Source of the DNA: Betaproteobacteria bacterium
GTDB lineage: Bacteria > Pseudomonadota > Gammaproteobacteria > Burkholderiales > Rhodocyclaceae
Assembly (NCBI GenBank): GCA_009777925.1
Contig: WRKX01000010.1
Location: 1 to 38,828 of the forward strand
Direction: 5' to 3'
DNA: 38,828 nt
The notes under the pieces were generated by a model. It searched no databases and was not told the origin of the DNA. It worked only from the letters and a program-made list of their open reading frames with translations. The position numbers and the translations under genes are program-made. This document shows positions 1 to 11,631 of the stretch, one piece after another (the stretch's first letter is position 1; every line of letters begins with the position of its first letter).

Positions 1-2
1 TG

Positions 3-72
3 GGGAGCCTTCGGCTCCCTGTTACGCTTTGTCTCGCTTGTCTCCGCCATAAATGGCGGAGACACGCGAGAC
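3..72. repeat. Palindromic sequence abutting the truncated IS
   Basis: Two inverted repeats lie side by side. GGGAGCC (3-9) pairs with GGCTCCC (13-19) over a 3-base loop. Positions 31-50 pair with 53-72 over the loop AA, with a single mismatch (T38/C65). The second palindrome ends exactly where similarity to the ISAs1 transposase stops (about 72-75), so it marks the truncation point. It may be a small palindromic repeat element or the terminator of a gene left of the window. No T-tract follows on either strand within view. Confidence 0.6.
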
Positions 73-416
73 CCGTGTTCAATACTCCAGTGATCGCGGA
101 TCGCCCGCAAGAGGCGATCTGCATCGGGGGCGAGGCTCGAAAGATAGTAGCGCTGCGCAAGCGTCGTTTTGCCCTTGATTTCGCGCTGTGACTCGATCAC
201 CGCGAAGGAGTTCAGATCGGGCCACTGCTCCGGTTTATGCAGACACGCCAGTTGATCGAAGGCATAACAACGCCGCGTCTCGATTCGTCCATGATCCTTC
301 TCCACGGTGTCGGACATCGCGTGGGGTCTCCTGTCCGGCGCCACCTTGAACCGGGTAAAGAAATCGCGCAGCGAATCGGCCAGGCTCGGCTGGTTGTCCT
401 TGAGTGCCAGGACATA

Positions 417-507
417 TAGTGCTTCTCGTAATTATTTTTACTCTTTCTCGCTTGCAGGATAGGATGTCTGAAGGTTGATAAAGTAAGATTATTTAGGAAA
501 AACACTA
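417..507 (-). mobile_element. 91-bp MITE-like element, copy 1
   Basis: This non-coding element runs TAGTG...CACTA and is flanked by TA at 415-416 and 508-509. Removing it with one TA restores the transposase reading frame, which fixes its limits. The ends form imperfect inverted repeats of about 27-30 bp starting TAGTGCTT. It is the reverse complement of the copy at 839-929 with three substitutions over 91 bp. TA duplications and short internal-gene-free structure fit a non-autonomous derivative of an IS630/Tc1-mariner-type element. No parent element is present in the window. Confidence 0.85.
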
Positions 508-838
508 TAATGCGCGCCACGATTGCGGATCGCCTGGGCGATGTTGGTCTGGGTACCCATGGCATCGAGGGTGACGATGCAACCTTCCAGCGCCAGGGTA
601 GCCAGTAGTTCAGGAATGGCCGTCTTTTCATTGGACTTCGCCGCCGTCGCCCGCTGCCCGAACACCAAACCGGCACCTGCGGCAAACGCACTCACCAGAC
701 GCAGCGGCGTGGCATCCACCTTGCCTGTGCGCCGACTGCTCTTGCCGTCAATGGCCACCACGGCATCGGCCCCCAGCGCCGGGAGGATCGATCCGACCCA
801 GCGCCGAAAGGCTGCCTCAAATTGTATGGGATCAATTA

Positions 839-929
839 TAGTGCTTTTCCTAAATAATCTTACTCTATCAACCTTCATACATCCTATCCTGCAAGCGAGA
901 AAGAGTAAAAATAATTACGAGAAGCACTA
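839..929 (+). mobile_element. 91-bp MITE-like element, copy 2 (inverted)
   Basis: This is the second copy, also exactly 91 bp (TAGTGCTTTTCC...GAGAAGCACTA), with TA at 837-838 and 930-931. It lies in the N-terminal third of the transposase gene, between the codons for FGL and IDP, and is opposite in orientation to copy 1. The near-identity of the two copies implies recent activity and a trans-acting transposase somewhere in the genome. Confidence 0.85.
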
Positions 930-1274
930 TAACCCAAACAGCCGCCCAAAGGTGTCGTGCGAGGGAATACCCGCTTTCAGCTTGAGGTAGCCTCGCAGCC
1001 AGTCGAGTTTTTCTTTCGCCCACAACTCGATCTCAACGAAGGTGTCAGCTCCAACCAGCACCGCATTGACGGCCACTACCAGTAACTCGACCAGATCGTG
1101 CTCAACCTTCCCCGCCTGTCTCGGGTCGCTGATCGATACGAATACGTCCGCCAGACGCAGCTTGCCTTCCGTCTCCATGGAACACTCCAAAAAGACAGAA
1201 AACTACACAAATAAATCCCCTGTGAACAGCCCCCCTCGTAACCCATTGATCGTAAACGAGTACTCCCTAGAACC

Positions 1275-1280
1275 TATAAT
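1275..1280 (+). promoter_or_regulatory. Candidate -10 box upstream of purB
   Basis: There is a perfect TATAAT 186 bases before the purB start. No good -35 lies at the standard spacing; TTGATC at 1246 is 23 bp away. If used, transcription would begin near 1287 and pass through the hairpin at 1305-1347 before purB. Confidence 0.35.
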
Positions 1281-1304
1281 AATGGCATTCATGCGATTGC
1301 CCTG

Positions 1305-1347
1305 CCGATTGCCCCCGGCTTACCCAACCGAGGGGCAATCGGTTTTT
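1305..1347 (+). terminator. Intrinsic terminator or attenuator before purB
   Basis: CCGATTGCCCC (1305-1315) pairs perfectly with GGGGCAATCGG (1332-1342) and is followed by TTTTT, the form of a rho-independent terminator on the plus strand. A second CGATTGCCC just upstream (from about 1284) could compete for the same right arm. No gene ends upstream on the plus strand, so it is either left over from a gene displaced by the IS or a leader attenuator for purB. Confidence 0.7.
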
Positions 1348-1417
1348 CATCATGCGGTGGATGAGACGAGAAAAATAACTGACATATCAATTTTTGCCCT
1401 CCTCGTTTCTACTATGA

Positions 1418-2838
<1,421 letters not shown>

Positions 2839-2839
<1 letters not shown>

Positions 2840-3156
2840 TGGGCTTTGCCGAAAACCTGAAAAAGCTGCCCGGCATTTCTCATTTGTCCGCGTTGCGTTT
2901 ACTGGATTCCGAGGGCCGGGAAATTGCCCTTATTGAAAATAAACCGGGGAGTGTTGGGTCGGTGGCTGTTTATAACCATCTGGCGCAAACTTATGGCGCG
3001 ATTACGCCGGAGGCGGCGCAAAAGGGACTGGAAATCTATGCGGAGCATAGCGAAGAGGCGCGTCAATTTCCTAGGAAACATCCGCATGTTGACCGCCTTC
3101 TGCATCTAACGGACAAAACCCAGACCCTGCGGGTCAAGCCGGTTTTTGCGCTCTGA
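2839..3156 (+). CDS. Small conserved protein, DUF2322-like
   Basis: A 105-residue soluble protein whose ATG overlaps the purB stop codon (TGATG), so it is almost certainly co-translated with purB. It has no signal peptide or membrane segment. The pattern (GFAENLKKLPGISHLSALRL..., then a short acidic/aromatic stretch and KHPHVDRLL near the end) resembles the DUF2322 proteins that I recall from beta- and gammaproteobacteria. That family assignment is from memory of the pattern. The function is unknown; coupling to purB is the only contextual hint. Confidence 0.75.
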
Positions 3157-3210
3157 ACTGAAAAGCCTTGCTTCCGGTAAACTCACGCGATTTTTATTCT
3201 GGCGGTCAGT

Positions 3211-4053
3211 ATGAAAAATTCCCCTTTTGTCTGCAAGGGCAGCACAGTCAGCGTACTGGTTCTACGCCTCTATACACTTACCCTGCCCAGGATTCTTGAA
3301 GCGGCAGTAAAAGCCTATGGCGAGCGGGATTTTTTCGGCGGCAAGGCGTGCCTTCTTGATGTTAGTGAAATTCCGCCTGCCGCGCAGGAAACAGCCCTGA
3401 CGCAAATTGACTGGCGGGCGCTGATAGATTGTTTTGCGGGCTGCGGCCTCAAAGTTGCCGGCATTCTCGGCGCTATTCCCGCATTGACGCGGGAGGCGGA
3501 AGCTACCGGCCTGATAGCCTTTTCGCTGGAGACGAAGCATCCGATAAAGGTAGATGTTGTCGCAGCCACGCCGGCAGGAAGTACGCAAGAGGAGAAGACG
3601 GAGGAGGCTGAGGGGAAATATGGCATGGATGAAGCAGAAGCCCTGGCAAATGCGGTGGCGGCAGACGATGCGGGCGTGGATGCGCTCACGGCAGAGGCAG
3701 CGCCTATGCCTGTCGCGCGCGGGGTGTTGTTTCTCGATCGTCCCTTGCGCTCCGGACAGGTGGTTTATGCCCGTGACAGTGATTTGGTGGTGACGGCTTT
3801 CGTGAGTCCCAGCGCGGAAATTATTGCGGACGGCAACATCTACAGTTTCGCCCCCATGCGCGGTCGCGCTCACGCCGGCGCGAGCGGCGATGTGAACGCG
3901 AGGATTTTTGCCACCAGCTTTGCCGCCGAGGTGGTTGCCATTGCCCATCAGCCGCTTGCGCTGGTGGAGGGTATTCCGGCGGCTCTGGCGGATCGCCCGG
4001 TGCAGATACGCCGGGAAGGGGATACGATCAAAATGGAGGCTTTGCCCTTCTGA
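3211..4053 (+). CDS. minC: Septum site-determining protein MinC
   Basis: MinC blocks FtsZ assembly away from midcell and is normally recruited to the membrane by MinD. The 280-residue product has an N-terminal MinC_N-like domain (about residues 1-105). A low-complexity Ala/Glu-rich linker follows (about 110-165). The C-terminal beta-helical MinC domain begins GVLFLDRPLRSGQ, includes the conserved RSGQ, and continues through GNIYSFAPMRGRAHAG to DRPVQIRREGDTIKMEAL. The gene starts 54 bases after the DUF2322-like gene. The usual partners minD and minE do not follow: the next genes are on the other strand and unrelated. A perfect GC-rich palindrome just downstream probably ends its transcript. 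Confidence 0.92.
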   Translation: MKNSPFVCKGSTVSVLVLRLYTLTLPRILEAAVKAYGERDFFGGKACLLDVSEIPPAAQETALTQIDWRALIDCFAGCGLKVAGILGAIPALTREAEATGLIAFSLETKHPIKVDVVAATPAGSTQEEKTEEAEGKYGMDEAEALANAVAADDAGVDALTAEAAPMPVARGVLFLDRPLRSGQVVYARDSDLVVTAFVSPSAEIIADGNIYSFAPMRGRAHAGASGDVNARIFATSFAAEVVAIAHQPLALVEGIPAALADRPVQIRREGDTIKMEALPF

Positions 4054-4066
4054 CGCAATTAAGCCA

Positions 4067-4084
4067 CCCCGGCCAAGGCCGGGG
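4067..4084. terminator. Bidirectional hairpin between minC and DUF4124 gene
   Basis: CCCCGGCC-AA-GGCCGGGG is a perfect 18-bp palindrome in the gap between two convergent genes. Only a weak T-rich run (CTCCTTGTT) follows on the plus strand, so it is a plausible but not textbook terminator. Confidence 0.5.
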
Positions 4085-4130
4085 ACTCCTTGTTACAAGC
4101 GTGTTCAGGCAGGCAAAGCCGTGCGGCAGC

Positions 4131-4610
4131 TTAGCTGCTGCACTGAGTCCGGACATATTCCCGCGCATCCTCAATGGCTTTTTGCCGCGCCTCGTCGTCC
4201 ATGGGAATGGGCGCTCCGCTCTCATCCGCTACGCTGATGCGTCTGCCGGACTCAAGCGCTCTCAGGCTATTTTGCGCTTGCTTGCAATCATTAGCTTTCT
4301 TTTCGGCGGCCTGTTTGTCTGCTTCAGCCTTGGCGTCGGCGTCTCGCCTATCCTGCTGTCGTTTGCGGAAATCAAGTTCCTTGTCATTCAGGGATTGTTC
4401 AGGCGTCACGGATTGGCCGGGCTGTTCCTGCAGTAGGTCCCTTTGTGGGGCGGGAGCGACCAGATCTTCCTTGCTGCCGCCGGGGCGGGGTTTGTCGGAA
4501 ATGATGGTGCGCCCCTGTTCATCCTTCCATTTGTAAACCTGGGCGCTGACAGGCATAGCGACGGCAACGCCGACGAGAAGCGCGATAGCAAACAGAGATT
4601 GTTTCTGCAT
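4131..4610 (-). CDS. DUF4124 periplasmic protein (intact paralogue)
   Basis: A 159-residue exported protein. The N-terminus MQKQSLFAIALLVGVAVAMPVSAQ is a Sec signal peptide with likely cleavage after SAQ. It is followed by the DUF4124 signature VYKWKDEQGRTIISDKPRPGG (about residues 24-44). The rest is a charged, probably coiled-coil stretch (KRQQDRRDADAKAEADKQAAEKK) and a C-terminal ESGRRI...DDEARQKAIEDAREY motif. ATG 4610 was chosen because it gives the signal peptide and has GAGGGAG just upstream; longer in-frame extensions do not. A second, damaged copy lies upstream at 4711-5175 with similar promoter DNA, so the pair arose by tandem duplication. The function of DUF4124 proteins is not established. 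Confidence 0.88.
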   Translation of the reverse strand: MQKQSLFAIALLVGVAVAMPVSAQVYKWKDEQGRTIISDKPRPGGSKEDLVAPAPQRDLLQEQPGQSVTPEQSLNDKELDFRKRQQDRRDADAKAEADKQAAEKKANDCKQAQNSLRALESGRRISVADESGAPIPMDDEARQKAIEDAREYVRTQCSS

Positions 4611-4710
4611 GATTGTTAACTCCCTCAAAAAAACTTGCCGGAAAGCGAAGGAAAGATGCTTATGATATAATATCTCTTTTTGTGAGCCTAGGGTAAAGAA
4701 AGCTGCGTTA

Positions 4711-5175
4711 TCACTTACTACACTCCGCTTTCCGTATATATGCCCGCCTAGCTTCAATAGCTTTTTGCCGCATTTCATCGTCCATTACAATTCCCACTCC
4801 GTTCTCGTTCGATACTCTAAAACGTCTGCCGGACTCTAACGCTTTCAGTTGATTTTGCGCTCGCATGCAGGTTTTCGCTCTCAGCGCGGCGGCTCGTTCG
4901 TCCGCTTCAGCCTTGGCGGCAGCCTCTCACCTTTGCTGCTGTCGCTGGCGAAATTCAAGTTCTTGCTCAGCCAGGGATTTTCCGGGCGTTGTAGCTTGAA
5001 CGGATGAATCCCGCGCAGGAGCAACCAAATCTTCCTCAGAGCCGCCGGGGCGGGGCTTGTCGGAAATGATGGTGCGCCCCTGCTCGTCCTTCCATTTGTA
5101 GACCTGGGCGCTGACAGGCAAAGCGGCGGCAATGCCGATAATAAGCGCGATAGCAAACAGAGATTGTTTCTGCAT
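4711..5175 (-). pseudogene. DUF4124 paralogue with in-frame TGA
   Basis: This copy has the same signal peptide, DUF4124 core and charged tail as the gene at 4131-4610. The frame is interrupted by TGA at codon 83 (4927-4929), where the paralogue has Arg in RQQDRR. The rest (EAAAKAEADERAA... to ESGRRFRVSNE...DDEMRQKAIEARRAY...) is preserved in the same frame for another 71 codons up to TGA at 4711. One CGA-to-TGA change explains this. The truncated 82-residue product would still contain the signal peptide and DUF4124 core, so partial function is possible. The good conservation beyond the stop implies a recent mutation, or less likely readthrough. Confidence 0.8.
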
Positions 5176-5184
5176 GATGGTTAA

Positions 5185-6729
<1,545 letters not shown>

Positions 6730-6777
6730 TTGAATGGCGCACGCGGCAACAACACCAACAACTCTCCCAAACATCTT

Positions 6778-8412
6778 ATGAACCATCAGAAAATTCTCAT
6801 TCTTGACTTCGGCTCGCAAGTTACCCAGCTAATTGCCCGTCGCGTGCGGGAAGCAAAGGTTTTTTGCGAAATTCACCCTTATGATGTTTCCGAAGCGTTT
6901 ATCCGCGATTATGGCGCGAAAGGCATCATCCTCTCTGGCGGTCCCGGCTCAGTTGCCGAAAATGACGCGCCCTCCGCGCCAGATGTTGTATTTGAACTGG
7001 GTGTGCCTGTGCTTGGCATCTGTTATGGGATGCAGACCATGGCGGTGCAACTGGGCGGACAGGTGATAACGGCAGAGCTATCCGGCAAGGCGCGGGAATT
7101 CGGTTATGCGGAAACGCAGGTGACGACAGGAAATACGCTTCTGGACGGTCTTTCTGACTACGCCATAAGCGATGACGAGCAGGGCCTGCAAGTCTGGATG
7201 AGTCATGGGGACGCAGTAACGGTTCTGCCGCCGGGGTTTGGCGTGATTGCCGCCACCCCTGCCTGCCCTATTGCGGGGATGGCAGACGAAGCCCGTCGTT
7301 TCTATGGTCTCCAGTTTCACCCGGAAGTTACCCATACCTTGCAGGGACGCGCCATTCTGGAACGTTTTGTGCATCAGGTTTGTGACTGCGGCAGGGATTG
7401 GATAATGGAGGACTATATTGGCGAAGCTGTTACCGCTATTCAGGAACAGGTTGGCAGAGAAGAGGTTGTGCTTGGCTTGTCCGGCGGGGTGGATTCCGCG
7501 GTTACTGCTGCCCTGATTCATCGCGCGATTGGCGAGCAGTTGACCTGCGTGTTTGTCGACCACGGCCTTTTGCGCCTGAACGAAGGCGATATGGTGATGG
7601 ACATGTTCGCTCGCCATCTGGGGGTCAAAGTCATTCGCGTAAACGCAATGGATGATTTCATGGAGAAGCTCGCCGGAATTGATGACCCGGAACAGAAGCG
7701 GAAAATCATCGGCGGGGAATTCGTCGAGGTTTTCCAGCGCGAAGCGAAAAAACTCCCCGCCGCGAAATGGCTTGCGCAGGGCACAATTTATCCTGACGTG
7801 ATTGAGTCGGCCGGCAAATACAAAAAGGGGGCGCATACCATCAAAAGCCATCATAACGTGGGGGGCTTGCCGGAAGAACTGCACCTGAAGCTCCTGGAGC
7901 CATTGAAAGAGCTTTTCAAGGACGAGGTGCGTGAATTAGGGGTGGCGCTCGGCCTGCCCCGGGAAATGGTCTATCGCCATCCTTTCCCCGGCCCAGGTCT
8001 GGGAGTGCGTATTCTGGGCGAGGTGAAGGCCGAATACGCAACGCTGTTGCAACAGGCGGACGCTATTTTTATTGATGAATTGCGCAAAACTAAAGCCAAG
8101 GCTTCGGATGTAGCGGCCGGGTTATGCGAAGAAACAGATGTCGGCAAAAGCTGGTATGAATTGACCAGCCAGGCATTTGCGGTTTTTCTGCCGGTTAAGA
8201 GCGTGGGCGTTATGGGGGACGGACGTACCTATGAACATGCCGTGGCGTTACGCGCCGTTGTGACCTCCGACTTTATGACCGCGCATTGGGCGCGCCTGCC
8301 TTATGCGCTGCTGGCGCGGGTATCCAATCGGATCATCAACGAAACGCGCGGCATCAACCGGGTGGTCTTTGATATTTCCGGCAAACCTCCCGCGACTATC
8401 GAGTGGGAATAG
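6778..8412 (+). CDS. guaA: GMP synthase (glutamine-hydrolysing)
   Basis: GuaA aminates XMP to GMP using ammonia released from glutamine. The class I amidotransferase domain starts [20 protein letters not shown]. Its triad is Cys82 (GICYGMQ), His181 and Glu183 (QFHPEV). The ATP-pyrophosphatase domain has LGLSGGVDS, and the C-terminal dimerisation domain ends [12 protein letters not shown]. The 544-residue length exceeds the E. coli enzyme (525), mainly through an insert of about 20 residues before [20 protein letters not shown], which I recall as common in betaproteobacterial GuaA. ATG 6778 gives the family N-terminus but has no clear ribosome site. An in-frame TTG at 6730 directly after the guaB stop would add 16 unlikely residues. 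Confidence 0.96.
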   Translation: MNHQKILILDFGSQVTQLIARRVREAKVFCEIHPYDVSEAFIRDYGAKGIILSGGPGSVAENDAPSAPDVVFELGVPVLGICYGMQTMAVQLGGQVITAELSGKAREFGYAETQVTTGNTLLDGLSDYAISDDEQGLQVWMSHGDAVTVLPPGFGVIAATPACPIAGMADEARRFYGLQFHPEVTHTLQGRAILERFVHQVCDCGRDWIMEDYIGEAVTAIQEQVGREEVVLGLSGGVDSAVTAALIHRAIGEQLTCVFVDHGLLRLNEGDMVMDMFARHLGVKVIRVNAMDDFMEKLAGIDDPEQKRKIIGGEFVEVFQREAKKLPAAKWLAQGTIYPDVIESAGKYKKGAHTIKSHHNVGGLPEELHLKLLEPLKELFKDEVRELGVALGLPREMVYRHPFPGPGLGVRILGEVKAEYATLLQQADAIFIDELRKTKAKASDVAAGLCEETDVGKSWYELTSQAFAVFLPVKSVGVMGDGRTYEHAVALRAVVTSDFMTAHWARLPYALLARVSNRIINETRGINRVVFDISGKPPATIEWE

Positions 8413-8492
8413 TGTAATTTACTCAAACAAAGCTACTGTTGCGAAGAGGGTTTTTATCTATGTGGTCTAAACTGCCCAACCTTGGGGGCATC

Positions 8493-9656
8493 ATGAAAAC
8501 ATGGATTGTGTTTCTGCTTGCGCTCGGTCTGCTGGGCGCGTTGTCTGCGCGGGCAACTACGCCGCAGCCTGTTCAGCCAGATGAGAAGAGTATCACGGGA
8601 CTACATTTCTATCATGGCGACTGGGAACTGGCATGTGACAACACCCGTACATGCCGGGCGGCTGGCTATCACAACGAATACGACGAGGATGATTACACCC
8701 TATCGGTGCTCCTGACCCGAAAAGCCGGCTCTAACGAACCCGTGACAGGCCAACTGATGATCGGTCAATATGGAGAAAATCCCACTCTGGACAGTCTCCC
8801 TTCAGTATTCAAGCTCTCTTTACGCATCAATGGAAAATCTGTCGGACAGGTTACGATCCCCCAGTCCTCGCTGGTTTCTGATTTGACGCCAAATCAGGTC
8901 ACAGCGTTGTTGGCGGCTCTTGTTCGCACGAGCGACATCAAGCTAATGCTAGTGACCGAAAGCGGAGACATAGACGAAGGCATAAGCTGGCGTATGTCCG
9001 GCAAAGGAGCGACCGCCGTGCTGCTGAAAATGGATGAATTCCAGGGCCGTATCGACACGCCGGGCGCGCTCGTCAGGAAAGGGAAAAGGGACGAGGCAAG
9101 TGTGCTGCCGCCATTGCCGATTCCGGTTGTCTATGCTGCGCCTGTTCACAAACCGCTGCCCGACGACGAACTGTTCGTTGAGAAGAATTCAGCAGCCTTG
9201 ATAGAAGCCATCCGCGCGACCATAACAGAGGATGATTACCCCTTTCTGTCCGAAACTGAGCCAGACGGAATGCAAGGAGCAATAGATTTAAAGGCAACCC
9301 GCTTGACTGAAACAAAGATGCTGCTCTCAGGACTATGCTGGCGGGCAGCATACAACGCAGGAAGCTGCTTTTGGATCATCAATTCAAAGCCGCCCTATCA
9401 GCCAATCATAGTTACCGCCGATGGTGAAAGTTTCGCCGACAGAACCATTTACTCGTCCCACAAGGGGCGCGGACTGGGCGATTGCCGGAGTTCTGACGAA
9501 TGGACATGGGAAGGCAAACAATTTGTTCATACGCACTCATCTACCACCGGAATGTGCAGACTCGTCGCTCCTGGCGGAGCATGGTCGCTGCCGACGATTG
9601 TAACCAAAGTGCTTTACCCAGAGTGCGACAAAACCGACCGCAAAGCCGCGCCGTAG
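8493..9656 (+). CDS. Exported DUF1176-like protein
   Basis: A 387-residue protein with a clear signal peptide (MKTWIVFLLALGLLGALSARA), so it is periplasmic. The mature part matches the DUF1176 pattern: an early HGDWELACDNTRTCRAAGY block, YTLSVLLTRKAG, and a C-terminal half with Cys pairs (GLCWRAAYNAGSCFWI...CRSSDEWTWEGKQFVHT) and a last CRLVAPGGAWSLPT. Repeated Trp and Cys residues suggest a disulphide-stabilised beta fold. ATG 8493 follows a purine-rich GGGGG and starts directly with the signal peptide. It stands alone, convergent with the HD-GYP gene. No enzymatic role is known to me. Confidence 0.8.
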   Translation: MKTWIVFLLALGLLGALSARATTPQPVQPDEKSITGLHFYHGDWELACDNTRTCRAAGYHNEYDEDDYTLSVLLTRKAGSNEPVTGQLMIGQYGENPTLDSLPSVFKLSLRINGKSVGQVTIPQSSLVSDLTPNQVTALLAALVRTSDIKLMLVTESGDIDEGISWRMSGKGATAVLLKMDEFQGRIDTPGALVRKGKRDEASVLPPLPIPVVYAAPVHKPLPDDELFVEKNSAALIEAIRATITEDDYPFLSETEPDGMQGAIDLKATRLTETKMLLSGLCWRAAYNAGSCFWIINSKPPYQPIIVTADGESFADRTIYSSHKGRGLGDCRSSDEWTWEGKQFVHTHSSTTGMCRLVAPGGAWSLPTIVTKVLYPECDKTDRKAAP

Positions 9657-9677
9657 CCTATCTCAAAGCGCCGCGCC

Positions 9678-10883
9678 TCACGCAGGAATAGCCCAGAGGT
9701 CTTGCAGGTCGGGAAAATTCCAGTTTTCCGGTTCTTCGCGGGAAGTGATTTTTTCCGGGCAGCCGGGACGGGCGAGGTTTACGACTTCCGGCGCAATGCG
9801 GCAGTTGCCGCGCGTCGAGAAAAAAACCTTGATTTTGGGAGTAAGCAGCGACTCGCTTTGCTCGGTGACAACGCCGATTCGCCCCGAATTGAGGCGAACC
9901 AGCGAGCCGACCGGATATATGCCCAGACTTTTCACAAAAGCGCGAAACAGGTACATGTCGAAATGCCCGCGCCAGCGCGACATTTTGTGCAGGGATTCAG
10001 CAGGATCCCAGCCTTCCTTATATGGGCGTTGCGAGGTAATGGCGTCATAAACGTCGCAGATGGCCCCCATGCGGGCGAACAGGCTGATCGCGTCGCTCTT
10101 TAAGCCGTGCGGATAGCCGCTTCCATCCAGTTTTTCATGATGAGCGTAACAAACATCCAGAACTTCAGCGGAAATTGCGCTGCTTTCCTTCAGAATTTCA
10201 TGACCCAGAACAGGGTGGCGTTTCATGACATCGAATTCTTCGTCGGTGAGCCTGCCGTTTTTGTTCAGGATTTTCAGCGGTATCTTCATTTTGCCAACAT
10301 CATGAAACATCCCGGCTAATCCGGCAGCGCGTATATGTTCGTCAGAAAAGTGCATTTGCCGCGCCAGCGCGATCATCAGGGCGCATACGGCAACGGAGTG
10401 CATGTAAGTATAGTTGTCGGCGGTTTTCAGGCGGGCAAGGCTCAGGAACGCGTCCGGGTTACGCATGACGGAATCGGAAATTTCATTTATCAGCGGGATT
10501 GCCTGTTCAGGTTCGATGGCGCGTCCCATACGCGCTTCCTGAAACATGGAAGTGACGGACTCCCGCGCCCTGGCGCAAATTTTGGCGGCGCGCTCAACTT
10601 CGGCGCGCATCGTGGTCGGCTGAATTTCCGGTCTGGCCGGCGGTTGGCGAGGGGGCGGAATGCTTTTAGCAGCTTCCTCACAGGCTTTGCCCGCGTCAAC
10701 ATCCAGGCCGCGTTCCGTATCAATCCAGATTTCCTGCAGAGAGCTTTCCTGAATTCGACGCAGGTCTTCGGGATCGGAGAGGAGAAAGCGGGTGCGCCAG
10801 AATGGATGGTTGATCCAGGAGCCGCAAAATTCCTGAATATACATTCCGGTCTTGATATGTGAGACATTGATTCTCTTTAGCAT
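9678..10883 (-). CDS. HD-GYP domain cyclic-di-GMP phosphodiesterase
   Basis: HD-GYP proteins hydrolyse cyclic di-GMP. The 401-residue protein begins with a DUF3391-type N-terminal domain (LKRINVSHIKTGMYIQEF...HPFWRTRFLL). A proline-rich linker (about 75-90) and a helical segment come next, then the HD-GYP core. Metal ligands seem intact: H162 (MHSVAVCALM), H194-D195 (FHDVGK), HP at 223-224, HH at 248-249, and the GYP motif at 256-258 (LDGSGYP). The C-terminal 80 residues form a small beta domain (GSLVRLNSGRIGVV) typical of this subfamily. No membrane segments or receiver domain are present, so it is cytosolic. It is transcribed away from the ATR gene end with a 57-base gap behind that gene, so the two may be cotranscribed. 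Confidence 0.92.
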   Translation of the reverse strand: MLKRINVSHIKTGMYIQEFCGSWINHPFWRTRFLLSDPEDLRRIQESSLQEIWIDTERGLDVDAGKACEEAAKSIPPPRQPPARPEIQPTTMRAEVERAAKICARARESVTSMFQEARMGRAIEPEQAIPLINEISDSVMRNPDAFLSLARLKTADNYTYMHSVAVCALMIALARQMHFSDEHIRAAGLAGMFHDVGKMKIPLKILNKNGRLTDEEFDVMKRHPVLGHEILKESSAISAEVLDVCYAHHEKLDGSGYPHGLKSDAISLFARMGAICDVYDAITSQRPYKEGWDPAESLHKMSRWRGHFDMYLFRAFVKSLGIYPVGSLVRLNSGRIGVVTEQSESLLTPKIKVFFSTRGNCRIAPEVVNLARPGCPEKITSREEPENWNFPDLQDLWAIPA

Positions 10884-10940
10884 ATTGGCGTAATTTTAGG
10901 TGAGAGTGACAAAGTACCAGGTTAGCCTGATGTTACGTCG

Positions 10941-11510
10941 TTATGTGTTAACCGTTGGTTTTTTCCAGAACACATCTTCCTGCCCGGCCTCACGATTCAG
11001 GACGCGGGCGAGAATGAAAAGAAAATCGGAAAGGCGGTTCAGATAGGGGAGGGCTTCCGAGCGCGACGTTTCCTCTTCGCTCTTTTCGCTGTCGGCGCAG
11101 GCCACCAGTGCGCGTTCCGCGCGGCGGCACACTGAGCGGGCAAGATGCGCGAGCGCGGCGCTCCGGCAGCCACCGGGCAGAATAAACTCTTTCAACATGG
11201 GAAGGGAGGCATTGAAAGCAGTTGACTGGCTTTCCAGAAATTCGACCTGTTGCTTCTTTATTAGTTTTGCGCTGGGCAGGGAAATTTCCCCGCCCACGTC
11301 AAAGAGATCGTTCTGGATGGTCAAAAGCATCTGGCGTATGCCTTCCGGCAGAGGTTCCGCGCATAAAAGCCCCAGCGTGGAATTGAGTTCGTCAATCTCG
11401 CCAATGGCATGGATGCGCGGGCTGTGTTTACTCGCGCGTTCGCCATTCGCCAAGCCTGTCATGCCTTGGTCGCCGGTGCGGGTGATGATGCGGGAGAGAC
11501 GGTTGCCCAT
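10941..11510 (-). CDS. Cob(I)yrinic acid a,c-diamide adenosyltransferase (PduO type)
   Basis: This enzyme transfers the adenosyl group of ATP to cob(I)alamin to make coenzyme B12. The 189-residue protein has the PduO-family hallmarks: TRTGDQGMTGLANGER near the N-terminus (ATP binding), IGEIDELNSTLGLL, FILPGG, CRRAERAL, and the C-terminal LPYLNRLSDFLFILAR. The length fits single-domain ATRs. ATG 11510 gives MGNRLSRIITRTGD, the normal start. It is divergent from the PP2C gene and lies directly upstream of the HD-GYP gene. Confidence 0.93.
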   Translation of the reverse strand: MGNRLSRIITRTGDQGMTGLANGERASKHSPRIHAIGEIDELNSTLGLLCAEPLPEGIRQMLLTIQNDLFDVGGEISLPSAKLIKKQQVEFLESQSTAFNASLPMLKEFILPGGCRSAALAHLARSVCRRAERALVACADSEKSEEETSRSEALPYLNRLSDFLFILARVLNREAGQEDVFWKKPTVNT

Positions 11511-11631
11511 GCAATTACCCTTTTGGAAAGGTTTATGAATTGATCTTGAGAATATGAAGCAATCTTTACGATATACTGCTCGCTTCGGGATACATTGACA
11601 AGTGCTGTATAGAGTATACCTTGGAGCACGA

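Larger units (their letters stand above)
75..1178 (-). pseudogene. ISAs1-family transposase, disrupted and truncated
   Basis: Reading leftward from ATG 1178 (GGAG at 1183-1186), the protein has the ISAs1-family N-terminal part (SDPRQAGKVEHDLVELL) and then the DDE core. AIDGK carries the first Asp, LDAMGTQ the second Asp, and DHWSIE the Glu. The frame is broken twice by 91-bp insertions (839-929 and 417-507). Each insertion plus its TA duplication adds 93 bp, which keeps the frame, but each brings a stop codon (TAG at once in the right copy, TAA after a few codons in the left). Joining the flanks restores a continuous reading frame from METEGK to WSIEH, after which the expected C-terminus is replaced by a palindromic sequence. 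The gene is dead. The outer IS end near 1240 cannot be fixed from the sequence. Confidence 0.9.

Noticed and set aside
3262..3948. Long minus-strand open frames opposite minC, guaA, guaB and the fibre gene
   Set aside because: They mirror the codon structure of well-identified genes on the other strand and resemble no protein.
6730..6777. TTG start for guaA directly after the guaB stop
   Set aside because: It would add 16 residues rich in Asn that are not part of GuaA; ATG 6778 gives the usual N-terminus, although it lacks a clear ribosome site.
11546..11577. Promoter for the PP2C gene (TTGAGA ... TATACT)
   Set aside because: The spacer is 20 bp and a nearby TTGACA (11595) has no -10 at proper spacing, so no promoter can be assigned with confidence.
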